In this document: in pieces, positions 1 through 8,829 of the stretch
Layout of the letters: the number at the start of each line of letters is the position of its first letter
How positions within the stretch are numbered: position 1 is the first letter of the stretch
Origin: Pedobacter sandarakinus
GTDB taxonomy: Bacteria; Bacteroidota; Bacteroidia; Sphingobacteriales; Sphingobacteriaceae
Length of the DNA: 64,000 nucleotides
Reading direction: 5' to 3'
NCBI RefSeq assembly: GCF_026240095.1
Contig: NZ_JAPIVG010000004.1
Coordinates: 62,001 to 126,000, forward strand
Program-made: the position numbers and the translations under genes
Notes under the pieces: model-generated
What the model was told of the DNA's origin: nothing
The model's database searches: none
Seen by the model: only the letters and a program-made list of their open reading frames with translations

Positions 1-2161
1 TTGCCTGGTAAGTAAAATCGTCAAATGCTGTTTGATTGGCTACAATTTTCGATCCGCGAATGCCAGATCCAAAGGAACCTGAATTAAGAGCCACATGCAT
101 CTCTCCATCTTTTTGATACCATCCGCCACCATAGAAAACCCAATTTGCTGGCATTCCTTTATCAAACTGTTCCGATAGGTTTTCTGTAATCATATTCGCT
201 TTACCAATAACAGGAAAGCATGTTAACCTAATATTTTCTGAACCAAACGGAACGAGTGTAATCTCTTCATCCTGCTCATTAGAAAATACCGGACTAAAAG
301 GTACCTCAGCAGCAGCTACATGTTTGGCACTTAAGCCCCATGAGGGTATCCTCCTGCCTTTAGCTTTTAACTTAATTGGTGTAGCACTAGCGGTGAATGG
401 ATAGTCGGTAACATTTCCACGCTCAACAGCAAAGGATTGATCCAGACGCCCACTTTTGATAACCAAGCCATAATTCCATGGTGATGCTGGTAAAATTTCC
501 ATATCGTTAAAGCCACTTATAACATTCTTTTTTGTTATTTTTTCTGATGATTTAATCTCCAGCGCATAAACAATCGGGCCTCTTTCTATACTGGTTGAGT
601 TATTCACCTGTTTGCTTGAAGTAATCTCCATTGGGAAATTAATCACCACCTGATCCTGGTCTTTCCATTCACGAGCTATTGAATAAAATGAGCCAGATTT
701 TACACCTTTCAATTCAAGGCCATTAACTTTAATGGATGGTTTAACTGCCCACGCCGGGATTCTTAATAACAATGGAAAACGAGCCGCGTTACTTAAGGAG
801 ATATTTAATTTAATTGCTTCTTCAAAAGGGTAATTTGTTACTTCGGAAATTTTTATCTTCTGCCCGTCAGCCACAATGGTTTCAATTTCCATAGGTCCAT
901 AAGATATAAATGCCAATCCTTTTTCTGGTGTAGCGGCTACACTGTTTTTTACAAAATAAGGCCAACCCATGTGCATGTTATACCTGCAGCAACCAAATCC
1001 TGATTGAGGGCTTAACACTACCCCATTTGTGTAATCCTGATTAAAACCATTTTCGCCATGCACACTTTGGACCTGATTTGGAAGCGTATAGTAGGCATGT
1101 CTTTTAAATTCACGATCAAACTGAGCAGGTAGCGCATTAAATGCGACTTTTTCTAATTCATCGCCCAGTGCTACATCCTGAATAACCCGAGTTGCCGTTT
1201 CCATACTTTGCATCCATTCCACAACCGTACAGGTTTCAACGCCCTGGATCGAAGATCGACCGGCCAGGAATTCCGTTCCCGAGCTTAAACCTTGGGGTTG
1301 CCCATGATCTCTCGAAAGATGATCCAAACCTTTCCCTAAAGCATTTATAGATTCTTTTGTATCATTCAATTGACCGACAATTGCTGGAAATTTCAAAGCT
1401 TGCGCCACATTAACCATATGCTTCGGGTGAAAGTCTTCGCCGAAATAAAAAAATTGGTTTTGATTGAAGATATCTACCCATGGATAGGCCTGCCCTTTCA
1501 GCTTATTAACTAAGCTTAGCAAATCCTGGTCGCCATTGATGTTGTAGAGCCAAAGCGCAATCTCCATATTATCTGCGGCCCTGGCTTTTCCCCAATCCCT
1601 CAGCGGGTTTTTGTCCAGTTGCGCTAACTCGTACTTCAGATATTTGGTTAAGAAAGGTACAACCCTTTTATCTCCAGTAGCCTCATAATAGCCTTGTAAG
1701 GCGTACATCATGGGCATGCGTGGCCACCAATCATTCATTTTCGGAGGACCAAACAAACCGTCACTTTGCTGGCTCTTTAGTGTCCAATCGATATATTTCT
1801 GTGCTTTTGCTTTCAAAGCCGGGTCATCCAACGTGTAAGCTAAAGCAATTAATCCCTTCACATAGTATGGCACCCGTTCCCAACTACTGCCTGTTCCACC
1901 AAGCCAGTCGGTATCTTTTCCCAAATTATCTTTCTCCGGGTAGAGTTCCTCAGCCATCCCGGTGGCGCCATCTCTTTGTTGTTCCAGCTGTTTTAATAGC
2001 CAACCCTTTGCTTTAATGCTTCCCAGCGGAAGTTGAACCCAGACATCTTGTTTCAGCGGCTTCGAATTAAAATGAAATGGGTTTTGAGCAAAGCCGCAGG
2101 TAGCAACTAGCATTAATATAGCTGAAGCAGTAAATTTGGAAAAGTCTATTTTGGTTAGCAT
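1..2161 (-). CDS. GH127 (DUF1680) beta-L-arabinofuranosidase, 3' end beyond the window
   Basis: This gene encodes a secreted glycoside hydrolase of family 127, whose characterised members release beta-L-arabinofuranose from plant glycans. The reading frame runs from an ATG at 2161 off the left edge, so the C-terminus is missing. The first 22 or so residues form a Sec signal peptide ending in CGFAQ. The family's zinc/nucleophile cluster is visible as E309-x-C311 in VETC and C391-C392 in GFGCC, which matches the E-x-C and CC ligands of HypBA1. Its neighbour galK/galT also handles plant-type sugars, but the two are not in one operon because the RRM gene and its promoter region intervene. The family call is firm; substrate specificity is inferred. 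Confidence 0.88.
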   Translation of the reverse strand, partial: MLTKIDFSKFTASAILMLVATCGFAQNPFHFNSKPLKQDVWVQLPLGSIKAKGWLLKQLEQQRDGATGMAEELYPEKDNLGKDTDWLGGTGSSWERVPYYVKGLIALAYTLDDPALKAKAQKYIDWTLKSQQSDGLFGPPKMNDWWPRMPMMYALQGYYEATGDKRVVPFLTKYLKYELAQLDKNPLRDWGKARAADNMEIALWLYNINGDQDLLSLVNKLKGQAYPWVDIFNQNQFFYFGEDFHPKHMVNVAQALKFPAIVGQLNDTKESINALGKGLDHLSRDHGQPQGLSSGTEFLAGRSSIQGVETCTVVEWMQSMETATRVIQDVALGDELEKVAFNALPAQFDREFKRHAYYTLPNQVQSVHGENGFNQDYTNGVVLSPQSGFGCCRYNMHMGWPYFVKNSVAATPEKGLAFISYGPMEIETIVADGQKIKISEVTNYPFEEAIKLNISLSNAARFPLLLRIPAWAVKPSIKVNGLELKGVKSGSFYSIAREWKDQDQVVINFPMEITSSKQVNNSTSIERGPIVYALEIKSSEKITKKNVISGFNDMEILPASPWNYGLVIKSGRLDQSFAVERGNVTDYPFTASATPIKLKAKGRRIPSWGLSAKHVAAAEVPFSPVFSNEQDEEITLVPFGSENIRLTCFPVIGKANMITENLSEQFDKGMPANWVFYGGGWYQKDGEMHVALNSGSFGSGIRGSKIVANQTAFDDFTYQA

Positions 2162-2395
2162 AAGCAAAATTGGTGTTGGTATAAATTAATATAAACCTAA
2201 AAGAAAATATCGGAAACTAAAACGTTTTACTCTTAATTTTGATTTACGCCTGATCATCATTTACTTTTTATATCATAGAAATAGCGTTAAATCGTATCAA
2301 CTCCATTTGATAATGATTGATTTCTGTACAAAATCATTTGTTTTATGTAGTATTAAGTTTTAATTTGCGACAAAATTTAACGAACAAACATCGAA

Positions 2396-2403
2396 TATTT
2401 TTG
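2396..2403 (+). promoter_or_regulatory. Putative -7 box of the RRM gene
   Basis: The octamer TATTTTTG matches the Bacteroidota -7 consensus TAnnTTTG and lies 36 nt before the ATG at 2440. No good TTTG element is seen 19-21 nt upstream, so this is a moderate call. It argues against any start upstream of 2440. Confidence 0.4.
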
Positions 2404-2439
2404 TTAACGTTATCATTAATAGTATCAAACATCTTTAAA

Positions 2440-2760
2440 ATGAATAAGCTCTTCGTTGGTGGTCTTGCAGAAAATATTCAAGAAATGGATTTAGCCATCT
2501 TCATCAGTTTACATGGTAAAATAGAAACGATAAAGGTTGTTAGAGACCGGGCTACCGGAAAATGTAAAGGCTACGCTTTTATTGAAGTCGGTAATTTGGA
2601 AGATGCAAATAATATCATTTCGATGTTAAATGGGGAAACTTTTAAAGGCAATGTTATCACTGTAAAACTTTCTGAAGAGACTCCCCCAAAGAAGAAAGCC
2701 ATGCAGAAACCTAAATCTGCGGAGACAATTAAATCTAAACGCCCACGTCTGCAGCGTTAA
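2440..2760 (+). CDS. RNA recognition motif (RRM) protein
   Basis: A 106-residue single-RRM RNA-binding protein. The RNP2 motif LFVGGL is at residues 4-9 and the RNP1-like motif KGYAFIEV lies around residues 46-53; these aromatic sheet residues contact RNA in the family. The last 30 residues are rich in lysine and proline (KKKAMQKPK, SKRPRLQR), typical of the basic tails on small bacterial RRM proteins. The frame stays open back to 2317, but the added 41 residues are hydrophobic and unlike the family, and a promoter-like box falls inside them, so I start at 2440. In Bacteroidota such proteins are often cold-responsive global RNA binders; that role is inferred here. Confidence 0.85.
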   Translation: MNKLFVGGLAENIQEMDLAIFISLHGKIETIKVVRDRATGKCKGYAFIEVGNLEDANNIISMLNGETFKGNVITVKLSEETPPKKKAMQKPKSAETIKSKRPRLQR

Positions 2761-2824
2761 ATGAATGAGATAGAACGTTTAAAAGCTATCGTTCCAAACG
2801 CTCAATCTCATAAAACGATTAAAA

Positions 2825-3994
2825 TTACACTGACTGAAGCGTGTCTTTCACTAGCGAAGTGCCGTCTCCCGTTTGTACCACATAAACATCTAACTTCACT
2901 CCAAATTCGCTTTCATAAGCTTCGCTTGCTTGTTCAACTAACGCTGCAACGTTTTGTTGTTTCACAACATTGATCGTGCATCCACCAAAACCACCACCCA
3001 TCATCCTGGCGCCCAGAACATAATCCAAATCACGTACGAAGTTTACCAAAAAATCAAGCTCACCACAACTTACCTCATAGATCTCACTTAACCCCTTATG
3101 GGTGGCATACATGAGCATACCTAAGGCTGTAATATCGCCTTCTTTAAGTTTAACCGCAGCTTGTTGTGTTCTTGCAATTTCTTCTACCACGTAGCGGCAC
3201 TTGATATAAACATCTTCGTTCTGAGGCTTAACGTACTGGTTTAGCTGTGCTACGGTTACATCTCGCAAACTTTCAATTTCCGGATGGTGTGCCTTAACCC
3301 ACGCTACGCCTTGCTCACACTGTTGCCTGCGGGTGTTATACGCAGAATCTGATAAGGAATGTTTCACATTGGTATTCATCAATACAAGCTGATACCCATC
3401 CAGATTAAGTGGAAGATACTCATACTTTAAGTTTCTGCAGTCAAGTAAAATCGCATGATTTTTCTGCCCAAAAACAGATGCAAATTGATCCATAATACCA
3501 CATTTTACACCAGCAAATATATGCTCTGCCTGTTGCGACATCAGCGACATCTCCATTTTATCGAGCGCCAGGCCATTAATGTGAGCAAGTGCAAAAGCCG
3601 TGGCACATTCTAAAGCTGCCGATGAAGAAAGGCCTGCTCCCGGGGGAATGTCCCCATCAACGTATAGGTTGTAGCCGGAAATATGGTATCCCCTTTTTAC
3701 AAACTGATCGGCTACACCCAGAATATAGTTAGCCCAACCTTTTTCGGCTTTTGCTATTTCAGTTGTAGAAGTTTGGTGACTTTCTTGATAGCTTTCAGAG
3801 AATAAATGGATTTCATCATCATCACGCTTTGAAATGGCAACATAGATTGCTTTATCAATAGCTGCGGGCATTACGAAACCGTTATTGTAGTCTGTATGCT
3901 CTCCAATAATATTAATTCTACCCGGAGATTTTACCACGGTAGGTTTTGTACTAAAAATCTTTTCGAAAGAGTTTATTAAGCGTTCTATATCCAT
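2825..3994 (-). CDS. galK: Galactokinase
   Basis: This is the Leloir-pathway enzyme that phosphorylates alpha-D-galactose at C1 using ATP in the cytoplasm. At 389 residues it is the usual length. The N-terminal galactokinase signature GRINIIGEHTDYNNG is at about residues 25-39. The GHMP-kinase ATP loop PGAGLSSSAALE follows near residue 127, and the C-terminal GHMP motif MMGGGFGGC is near residue 340. It lies 10 nt downstream of galT on the same strand, so the two almost certainly form one operon. The divergent Nudix-HTH gene on the other side of galT is the likely regulator. Confidence 0.95.
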   Translation of the reverse strand: MDIERLINSFEKIFSTKPTVVKSPGRINIIGEHTDYNNGFVMPAAIDKAIYVAISKRDDDEIHLFSESYQESHQTSTTEIAKAEKGWANYILGVADQFVKRGYHISGYNLYVDGDIPPGAGLSSSAALECATAFALAHINGLALDKMEMSLMSQQAEHIFAGVKCGIMDQFASVFGQKNHAILLDCRNLKYEYLPLNLDGYQLVLMNTNVKHSLSDSAYNTRRQQCEQGVAWVKAHHPEIESLRDVTVAQLNQYVKPQNEDVYIKCRYVVEEIARTQQAAVKLKEGDITALGMLMYATHKGLSEIYEVSCGELDFLVNFVRDLDYVLGARMMGGGFGGCTINVVKQQNVAALVEQASEAYESEFGVKLDVYVVQTGDGTSLVKDTLQSV

Positions 3995-4004
3995 GTGTGG
4001 AATT

Positions 4005-5060
4005 TTAGATGTTTCTGGATTTATAATGTTCAGCAGATAGCATTCTTAGCTGGTTCGCTGCATATTCTGGGGTAATATCACGCTGAGCATTAGCCAACAT
4101 TTCATAACCGACCATAAACTTTTTAACGGTTGCAGAGCGAAGTAATGGTGGGTAGAAATGCATGTGCCAATGCCATTCGGGGTGGTCACCGTCGTTAACC
4201 GGTGCTTGATGCATCCCTGCCGAATAAGGGAAAGACGTCTCGAAAAGATTATCGTATTTACTCGTAAGCACCTTAATGGCATCTGCTAATGCAGTCTTTT
4301 CTTCCAGATTAAAAAAAGTAATATTTGTAACGTGTCTTTTGCTGATGATCATGGTTTCGTATGGCCAAACCGCCCAAAACGGCACCAATACCACAAAGGC
4401 ATTATTTTCATAAACAATTCGTTCATTTTTGGCAAGCTCCAACTTCAGGTATGCTGAAAGCAGACTTTGTTTGTGTACAGCATAGTAATTTTTCTGGCGT
4501 TCTGTTTCTTTGAGAATTTCCATTGGCAATTCGCTCTGCGACCAGATCTGCCCATGGGGATGAGGGTTACTACAGCCCATTATTTCACCCTTATTTTCAA
4601 AAATCTGGATATACTTGATCCATGTATGCCTACTTAAAGAAGTAAATTCCGCTTGCCATAGGTTTACAACTGCCGTAATTTCCGGTACTGTAAGTTCGGG
4701 TAGTGTTAAATTATGCTTAGGGCTAAAACTAATTACCTTACAAATTCCTTTCTCATTTGTAGCAACCAGCAAATTACTCTCATTCAAACTTGCAGCAGGG
4801 GTGTCTTCTAGTAAAGCTGAAAAATCATTCTTAAAGACGAAGCTCTCCGTGTAAGCTGGGTTAACGTCTCCATCTGCCCTATCGTTCCCTGGACAGAGAT
4901 AGCATTTTGGATCATATTCTGGTCTGTTATCTGGCGCAACATCTTCTACTTTACCTTGCCAAGGGCGTTTTGTTCTATGTGGCGACACCAATATCCACTC
5001 TCCAGTTAAAATATTAAGTCGCCTATGTGGATTTAAGTCCAGATTGAAAGTATTGCTCAT
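4005..5060 (-). CDS. galT: Galactose-1-phosphate uridylyltransferase
   Basis: The enzyme exchanges UMP between UDP-glucose and galactose-1-phosphate, the second Leloir step. The 351-residue protein has the metal-binding CYLCPGN motif near residue 55 and the active-site HIT-like motif NPHPHGQIWSQ near residue 165, whose second histidine is the uridylylated nucleophile in the family. A further histidine cluster (EWHWHMHFYPP) near residue 300 fits the structural metal site. It is the first gene of a galTK operon. Its start is 148 nt from the ATG of the divergent Nudix-HTH regulator, and a TGTCA-N3-TGACA palindrome lies between them. Confidence 0.95.
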   Translation of the reverse strand: MSNTFNLDLNPHRRLNILTGEWILVSPHRTKRPWQGKVEDVAPDNRPEYDPKCYLCPGNDRADGDVNPAYTESFVFKNDFSALLEDTPAASLNESNLLVATNEKGICKVISFSPKHNLTLPELTVPEITAVVNLWQAEFTSLSRHTWIKYIQIFENKGEIMGCSNPHPHGQIWSQSELPMEILKETERQKNYYAVHKQSLLSAYLKLELAKNERIVYENNAFVVLVPFWAVWPYETMIISKRHVTNITFFNLEEKTALADAIKVLTSKYDNLFETSFPYSAGMHQAPVNDGDHPEWHWHMHFYPPLLRSATVKKFMVGYEMLANAQRDITPEYAANQLRMLSAEHYKSRNI

Positions 5061-5124
5061 TACAATTTATATTTGTTTGGTTTGATTCAAAAGTGATAAA
5101 CGAAATTATAAAATAAATATTAAT

Positions 5125-5137
5125 TGTCAAAATGACA
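5125..5137. promoter_or_regulatory. Candidate operator between galT and the Nudix-HTH regulator
   Basis: The perfect inverted repeat TGTCA-AAA-TGACA sits in the 148-nt divergent promoter region, which is otherwise very AT-rich. Its position between a Nudix-type repressor gene and the galTK operon makes it the best operator candidate. Its use by this regulator is inferred; I see only one copy here. Confidence 0.4.
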
Positions 5138-5170
5138 TTTATTGAATTATTTATAATTTTTCTTTTCGCA

Positions 5171-5178
5171 TAAATTTG
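5171..5178 (+). promoter_or_regulatory. Putative -7 box of the Nudix-HTH gene
   Basis: TAAATTTG matches TAnnTTTG exactly. The predicted transcription start would be near 5182, upstream of the ATG at 5209. That excludes an alternative TTG start at 5176, which lies inside the box. No clear -33 element is present. Confidence 0.45.
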
Positions 5179-5208
5179 AGGATATTCGACGATTATAATT
5201 TTGTTCGA

Positions 5209-5907
5209 ATGATAGCGTATTCTGGTCAGCCACATTACCTGGTTGCTGTAGATTGTATAGTGTTTGGTTTTGATGGGGAACATTTAAAAATCTTGCTTGT
5301 AAAAAGAGGTTTAGAGCCAGAAATTGGTAAGTGGAGTTTAATCGGAGGGTTTGTTGCTGCAGAAGAAACGCCAGACGATGCGGCAAATAGGGTACTCAAA
5401 AAGAATACTGGCTTGGCGGGCATCTATCTAGAACAACTTCAAGTTTACGGTGAACCTACCAGAGATCCAATCGAGAGAACATTATCAATAGGATATTTTG
5501 CGCTGATTGATATAAATAAATACCAAACACAACTGAGCGATGACTACCACGCAGAGTGGTTTCCAATAAACGAAAGGCCAAAATTGATCTTCGACCACGA
5601 TGAAATGGTTGCCGATGCCAGGAAAAAGCTGCGCTATAAGGCGGCATTACACCCTATCCTATTCGAAATGTTGCCTAAAAAATTTACGCTTCCACAATTA
5701 CAGACTTTGTTTGAAGAAGTAAATGATACCAAAATAGATACGAGAAACTTTAGCAGGAAACTGGGCTCAACTGGTTTATTGATTAAGCTGGAGGAAAAAG
5801 ATAAGTCAGGATCAAAAAAAGGTGCATTTTACTTCAAACTTGATAAGAAGAAATATACCGCTAATTTTCAGGCTTTTCTAAATCTAATACCAAACCTGAA
5901 GATTTAG
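5209..5907 (+). CDS. Nudix-domain transcriptional regulator (NrtR/AraR type)
   Basis: This 232-residue protein joins a Nudix-like domain (about residues 1-140) to a C-terminal winged helix (about 145-232), the architecture of NrtR and of the Bacteroides AraR sugar regulators. The Nudix box is degenerate: GX5E is present, but the REUxEExGU part reads RVLKKNTGL, so the catalytic glutamates are gone. The domain therefore most likely senses a ligand instead of hydrolysing one. The gene is divergent from galT-galK with a palindrome between them, which suggests control of galactose catabolism by galactose or a nucleotide sugar. Start choice rests on the -7 box at 5171-5178. The family is clear; the effector is unknown. 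Confidence 0.8.
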   Translation: MIAYSGQPHYLVAVDCIVFGFDGEHLKILLVKRGLEPEIGKWSLIGGFVAAEETPDDAANRVLKKNTGLAGIYLEQLQVYGEPTRDPIERTLSIGYFALIDINKYQTQLSDDYHAEWFPINERPKLIFDHDEMVADARKKLRYKAALHPILFEMLPKKFTLPQLQTLFEEVNDTKIDTRNFSRKLGSTGLLIKLEEKDKSGSKKGAFYFKLDKKKYTANFQAFLNLIPNLKI

Positions 5908-6076
5908 TGGGTTAAGGACCACTAAGGTACCAGAAAGTCTATTGCCAGGAATTTTAATGCCGTTTTAAGAAGAGATGGCTATTTTTCTAGATGTTAAAAA
6001 TTGGAATAGCCGAAAAAGACGAGAAAATAGCAGCACTACTAACCACTATTCTGGGATGCCTTACTAGTGCTCAATA

Positions 6077-6250
6077 ATGATGGCCGCTATTGGTCTCATG
6101 CCAGATGCACTATCAACCGGAATTGGTTCAGAGGCATCTAAGCCTTTGGCAATCGTCGTAATTGGCGGCTTAATTACCAACACTTTCTTCAACCTCTTTG
6201 TTTATCCGATTGTTTTCTATTGGGTTTATAAAAGGCAATCTTTTACTTAA
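6077..6250 (+). pseudogene. Remnant C-terminus of a CzcA/CusA-type RND efflux pump
   Basis: The 57-codon frame encodes the end of a heavy-metal RND transporter: the segment ALSTGIGSEASKPLAIVVIG is the highly conserved penultimate transmembrane region of CzcA/CusA proteins, followed by LITNTFFNLFVYPIVFYWVY and a natural stop. A full pump has over 1000 residues. In-frame sequence upstream is interrupted by TAG at 6065-6067 and shows no RND similarity. This looks like the scar of a deletion that removed almost the whole efflux operon. The surrounding stretch 5908-6317 holds nothing else I recognise. Confidence 0.75.
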
Positions 6251-6317
6251 GGCGACGTCCTTTAAATAGTCTAATTTCGAAAATAGCGAGATCCTCAAAA
6301 TAGATCTCGCTCTTTAC

Positions 6318-6812
6318 TTAACCCAATTTCCAGTCGGGGCGTTCGAAATGGCAGGTGTAGCCATATGGATATTTTTGAAGGTAATCCTGATGTTCTTCCT
6401 CGGCATTCCAAAAAACTCCTGCGGGCACGACTTCTGTTACAATTTTTCCAGGCCATTTACCTGAAGCATCTAGCGCTGCAATTAATTCGTTTGCGGTATC
6501 TCGTTGTGCCTCATTTTCAAAGAAAATTGCAGAGCGGTATGAAGTACCTACATCATTTCCCTGTCTATTACGCGTACTTGGATCGTGGATTTGAAAGAAA
6601 TATTCTAATAATTTCCTGTATGATAATTTCTCGGGATCGAAAACAATCTCGATTCCTTCGGCATGAGTACCATGGTTGCGGTAAGTTGCATTAGGAACAT
6701 CGCCACCAGTGTAACCAACAACTGTCGAAATTACGCCAGGCTGCTGACGGATAAGTTCTTCAACGCCCCAAAAACATCCACCGGCTAGTATCGCTTTTTC
6801 TGTATTCATCAT
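6318..6812 (-). CDS. msrA: Peptide methionine sulfoxide reductase MsrA
   Basis: MsrA reduces the S-epimer of methionine sulfoxide in oxidised proteins. The N-terminal GCFWG motif (residues 12-16) carries the catalytic cysteine. The GYTGG, THAE and [14 protein letters not shown] segments of the family follow in order, and the protein ends in the usual [13 protein letters not shown] tail. Its 164-residue length is typical of the stand-alone enzyme. ATG codons at 6812 and 6809 are both possible starts. No MsrB is adjacent. Cytoplasmic location is expected, as there is no signal peptide. Confidence 0.93.
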   Translation of the reverse strand: MMNTEKAILAGGCFWGVEELIRQQPGVISTVVGYTGGDVPNATYRNHGTHAEGIEIVFDPEKLSYRKLLEYFFQIHDPSTRNRQGNDVGTSYRSAIFFENEAQRDTANELIAALDASGKWPGKIVTEVVPAGVFWNAEEEHQDYLQKYPYGYTCHFERPDWKLG

Positions 6813-6956
6813 CTATATATTTATTATCTAACTGTTTAGTCTTTAACAGTTGAAAAATTGCAAATCAAAGTTTAAAACTGATTTTAATAACAAAGCTCGA
6901 AAAACACCTTTTCGAGCTTTGGAGTTTCTATCAGGTTAATTGGATCTGGTTAGCGA

Positions 6957-8000
6957 CTATAGAGTTGCCATATCAATCACAAAACGATACCTTACATCAC
7001 CCTTTTCCATCCGTTTGTACGCCTCATGTATATCTTTCATATCAATCATTTCGATATCTGAAACAATCCCATTCTCAGCACAAAAATCTAGCATTTCCTG
7101 AGTTTCGGCAATGCCTCCAATTCCAGATCCCGCTAAGCTTTTTCTGCCGCCTAGTAAACTAAATGCAGCAATTTCGGCAGGTTTTGGTGGTACCCCGACG
7201 CAAATATGTGTTCCATTTGTGCGGAGTAAAGATAAGTACATATTAAAATCATGTTCTGCAGAAACCGTATCGAGAATAAAATCAAAGGTTCCAGTAGCTG
7301 CTTTTACTTGTGCCGGATCTGTAGTAACCACAAAGTGATGAGCACCAAGCTTTTTGGCATCTGCTTCTTTACCCGGTGATGTACTCAAGACCGTAACTTC
7401 CGCACCAAAAGCTACACCAAACTTAACAGCCATATGCCCAAGTCCGCCTAGTCCTAAAACCGCAAGTTTATGACCTTTACCAACTTTCCAATGCCTAAGC
7501 GGAGAATAAGTAGTAATGCCCGCACATAACAAAGGTGCTACCGCAGCAAGATCTAATTTATCTGATACATGTAGAACAAACTCTTCTCTTACTACAATTT
7601 GATTAGAGTAGCCACCGTAAGTAGGCGTTTTTCCATCGCGAGATAAGCCATTGTAGGTTTGTGTATTTCCTTCAAGGCAGTACTGCTCTAAATCCTGTTT
7701 ACAGTTTTCGCAAACCTGGCAAGAATCTACCATACAACCGGTTCCTGCTAAATCGCCAACCTTAAATTTTTTAACCTGGTCGCCAACTTTAATTACCCTG
7801 CCCACAATCTCGTGACCAGGTACCATTGGAAAAATTCCCGGGAACCAATCGTTTTTTATCTGATGAAGATCTGAGTGGCAAACGCCACAAAATAAGATCT
7901 CAAATTGTACATCATTGGGTCCTACTTCACGGCGTTCAAAATTCCATGGAGCAAGATCCGTTTCGGCACTTTGTGCCGCATATCCTTTTGCTGGTATCAT
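6957..8000 (-). CDS. Zinc-dependent NAD(P)+ alcohol dehydrogenase (YahK/CAD family)
   Basis: A 347-residue medium-chain dehydrogenase of the cinnamyl-alcohol/YahK branch, which reduces a broad range of aldehydes with NADPH. Catalytic-zinc residues are visible in GVCHSD (about 38-43) and GHEIVGRV (about 62-69). The structural-zinc cysteines are in CQVCENCKQDLEQYC (about 94-108), and the Rossmann loop GLGGLGH is near residue 179. It lies upstream of the Crp/Fnr gene and is transcribed away from it, sharing about 130 nt of promoter space. A link with sulfur stress is possible but not shown by the sequence; aldehyde detoxification is the simple reading. Confidence 0.9.
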   Translation of the reverse strand: MIPAKGYAAQSAETDLAPWNFERREVGPNDVQFEILFCGVCHSDLHQIKNDWFPGIFPMVPGHEIVGRVIKVGDQVKKFKVGDLAGTGCMVDSCQVCENCKQDLEQYCLEGNTQTYNGLSRDGKTPTYGGYSNQIVVREEFVLHVSDKLDLAAVAPLLCAGITTYSPLRHWKVGKGHKLAVLGLGGLGHMAVKFGVAFGAEVTVLSTSPGKEADAKKLGAHHFVVTTDPAQVKAATGTFDFILDTVSAEHDFNMYLSLLRTNGTHICVGVPPKPAEIAAFSLLGGRKSLAGSGIGGIAETQEMLDFCAENGIVSDIEMIDMKDIHEAYKRMEKGDVRYRFVIDMATL

Positions 8001-8084
8001 TTTATCTAGTTTATTAATGCTTCTAACAAATATAAATGAATATAGTGTTAAGCACAGAAAAGTTTTGTCGTCAAAAGCTCATTA

Positions 8085-8115
8085 TTTGGCATGGCAATAA
8101 GTATGCTTATCTTTG
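8085..8115 (+). promoter_or_regulatory. Consensus Bacteroidota promoter of the Crp/Fnr gene
   Basis: TTTG at 8085-8088 and TATCTTTG at 8108-8115 are separated by exactly 19 nt, a full match to the TTTG-N19-TAnnTTTG consensus. The predicted transcription start is near 8119. An in-frame ATG at 8091 lies inside the promoter, so translation must begin at the ATG at 8133. Confidence 0.75.
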
Positions 8116-8132
8116 AAAATAAAATCATCAAA

Positions 8133-8774
8133 ATGGAAAACCCAACTGTAGGAGGCTATATTAATTCACTCTTTCCGCAGTTTGAACCTGCATTAAAATC
8201 AATATTAACTGACAGCGCTACGTTACGAGATTTTAATAGTGGAGAAATGCTGATGCAAACTGGTCAGAATATGCGCTCAACCGTATTGGTTGTAGCTGGC
8301 ACGGTGAAGTTATACCGAACTGGAGATGATGGACAAGAATTTTTCATGTATTACCTGCAACCTGGCGATGCCTGTGCACTATCTATGATCTGCGCTACCA
8401 GGCAAGAGACCAGCCAAGTAATGGCAAAAGCAATAGAACAAACTAAGGTTTTGATGATTCCCATCGCCTTGATGGATCAGCTGATGCGTGATTATAAAAC
8501 CTGGTATTATTACGTTCTTGAAACCTATCGCACTCGATTTGAAGAGTTGCTTTTTGTAATTGATAACATATCTTTTAAAGCAATGGATGAGCGCCTAGCC
8601 TTTTACCTTAAGAAACAAGTGAAAGACTTAAATTCTACAACAATCCACCTTACCCATAGTGAAATTGCCTCCGATTTAAACACCTCTCGCGAGGTTGTTT
8701 CGAGGTTGCTTAAAAAAATGGAACAAGCCAATCAAATTGTTATGCACAGAAACTATATTGAGTATCTGCAATAG
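8133..8774 (+). CDS. Crp/Fnr-family transcriptional regulator of the sulfur island
   Basis: A 213-residue regulator with an N-terminal cyclic-nucleotide-binding-type barrel (about 15-120), a dimer helix and a C-terminal winged helix (about 150-213). The recognition helix TSREVVSRLL has R186, E187 and R191 in the spacing of the E. coli CRP residues that read TGTGA. Two TGTGA-N6-TCAC operators precede the next two genes, so they are its probable targets. Residues C81 and C87 form a CX5C pair at the end of the barrel, where CRP binds cAMP phosphate, raising the possibility of thiol or persulfide sensing. The start follows from the promoter at 8085-8115. The regulator assignment to this cluster is inferred. 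Confidence 0.87.
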   Translation: MENPTVGGYINSLFPQFEPALKSILTDSATLRDFNSGEMLMQTGQNMRSTVLVVAGTVKLYRTGDDGQEFFMYYLQPGDACALSMICATRQETSQVMAKAIEQTKVLMIPIALMDQLMRDYKTWYYYVLETYRTRFEELLFVIDNISFKAMDERLAFYLKKQVKDLNSTTIHLTHSEIASDLNTSREVVSRLLKKMEQANQIVMHRNYIEYLQ

Positions 8775-8829
8775 AAAGAATGTTATCCTAGACTAAGTTT
8801 TCTAATCATATCTAGCATCATTCATTCCG

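Noticed and set aside
1720..2016. Plus-strand open frame within the GH127 gene
   Set aside because: It is an antisense shadow of a well-supported glycosidase frame and resembles no known protein.
2317..2439. Upstream extension of the RRM protein
   Set aside because: The extra residues are hydrophobic and unlike the family, and a -7-like box falls within them.
8063..8076. TTTTG-TCGT-CAAAA palindrome before the Crp/Fnr promoter
   Set aside because: It is short, unlike the TGTGA operators, and lies in AT-rich DNA where such matches are expected by chance; autoregulation is not supported.
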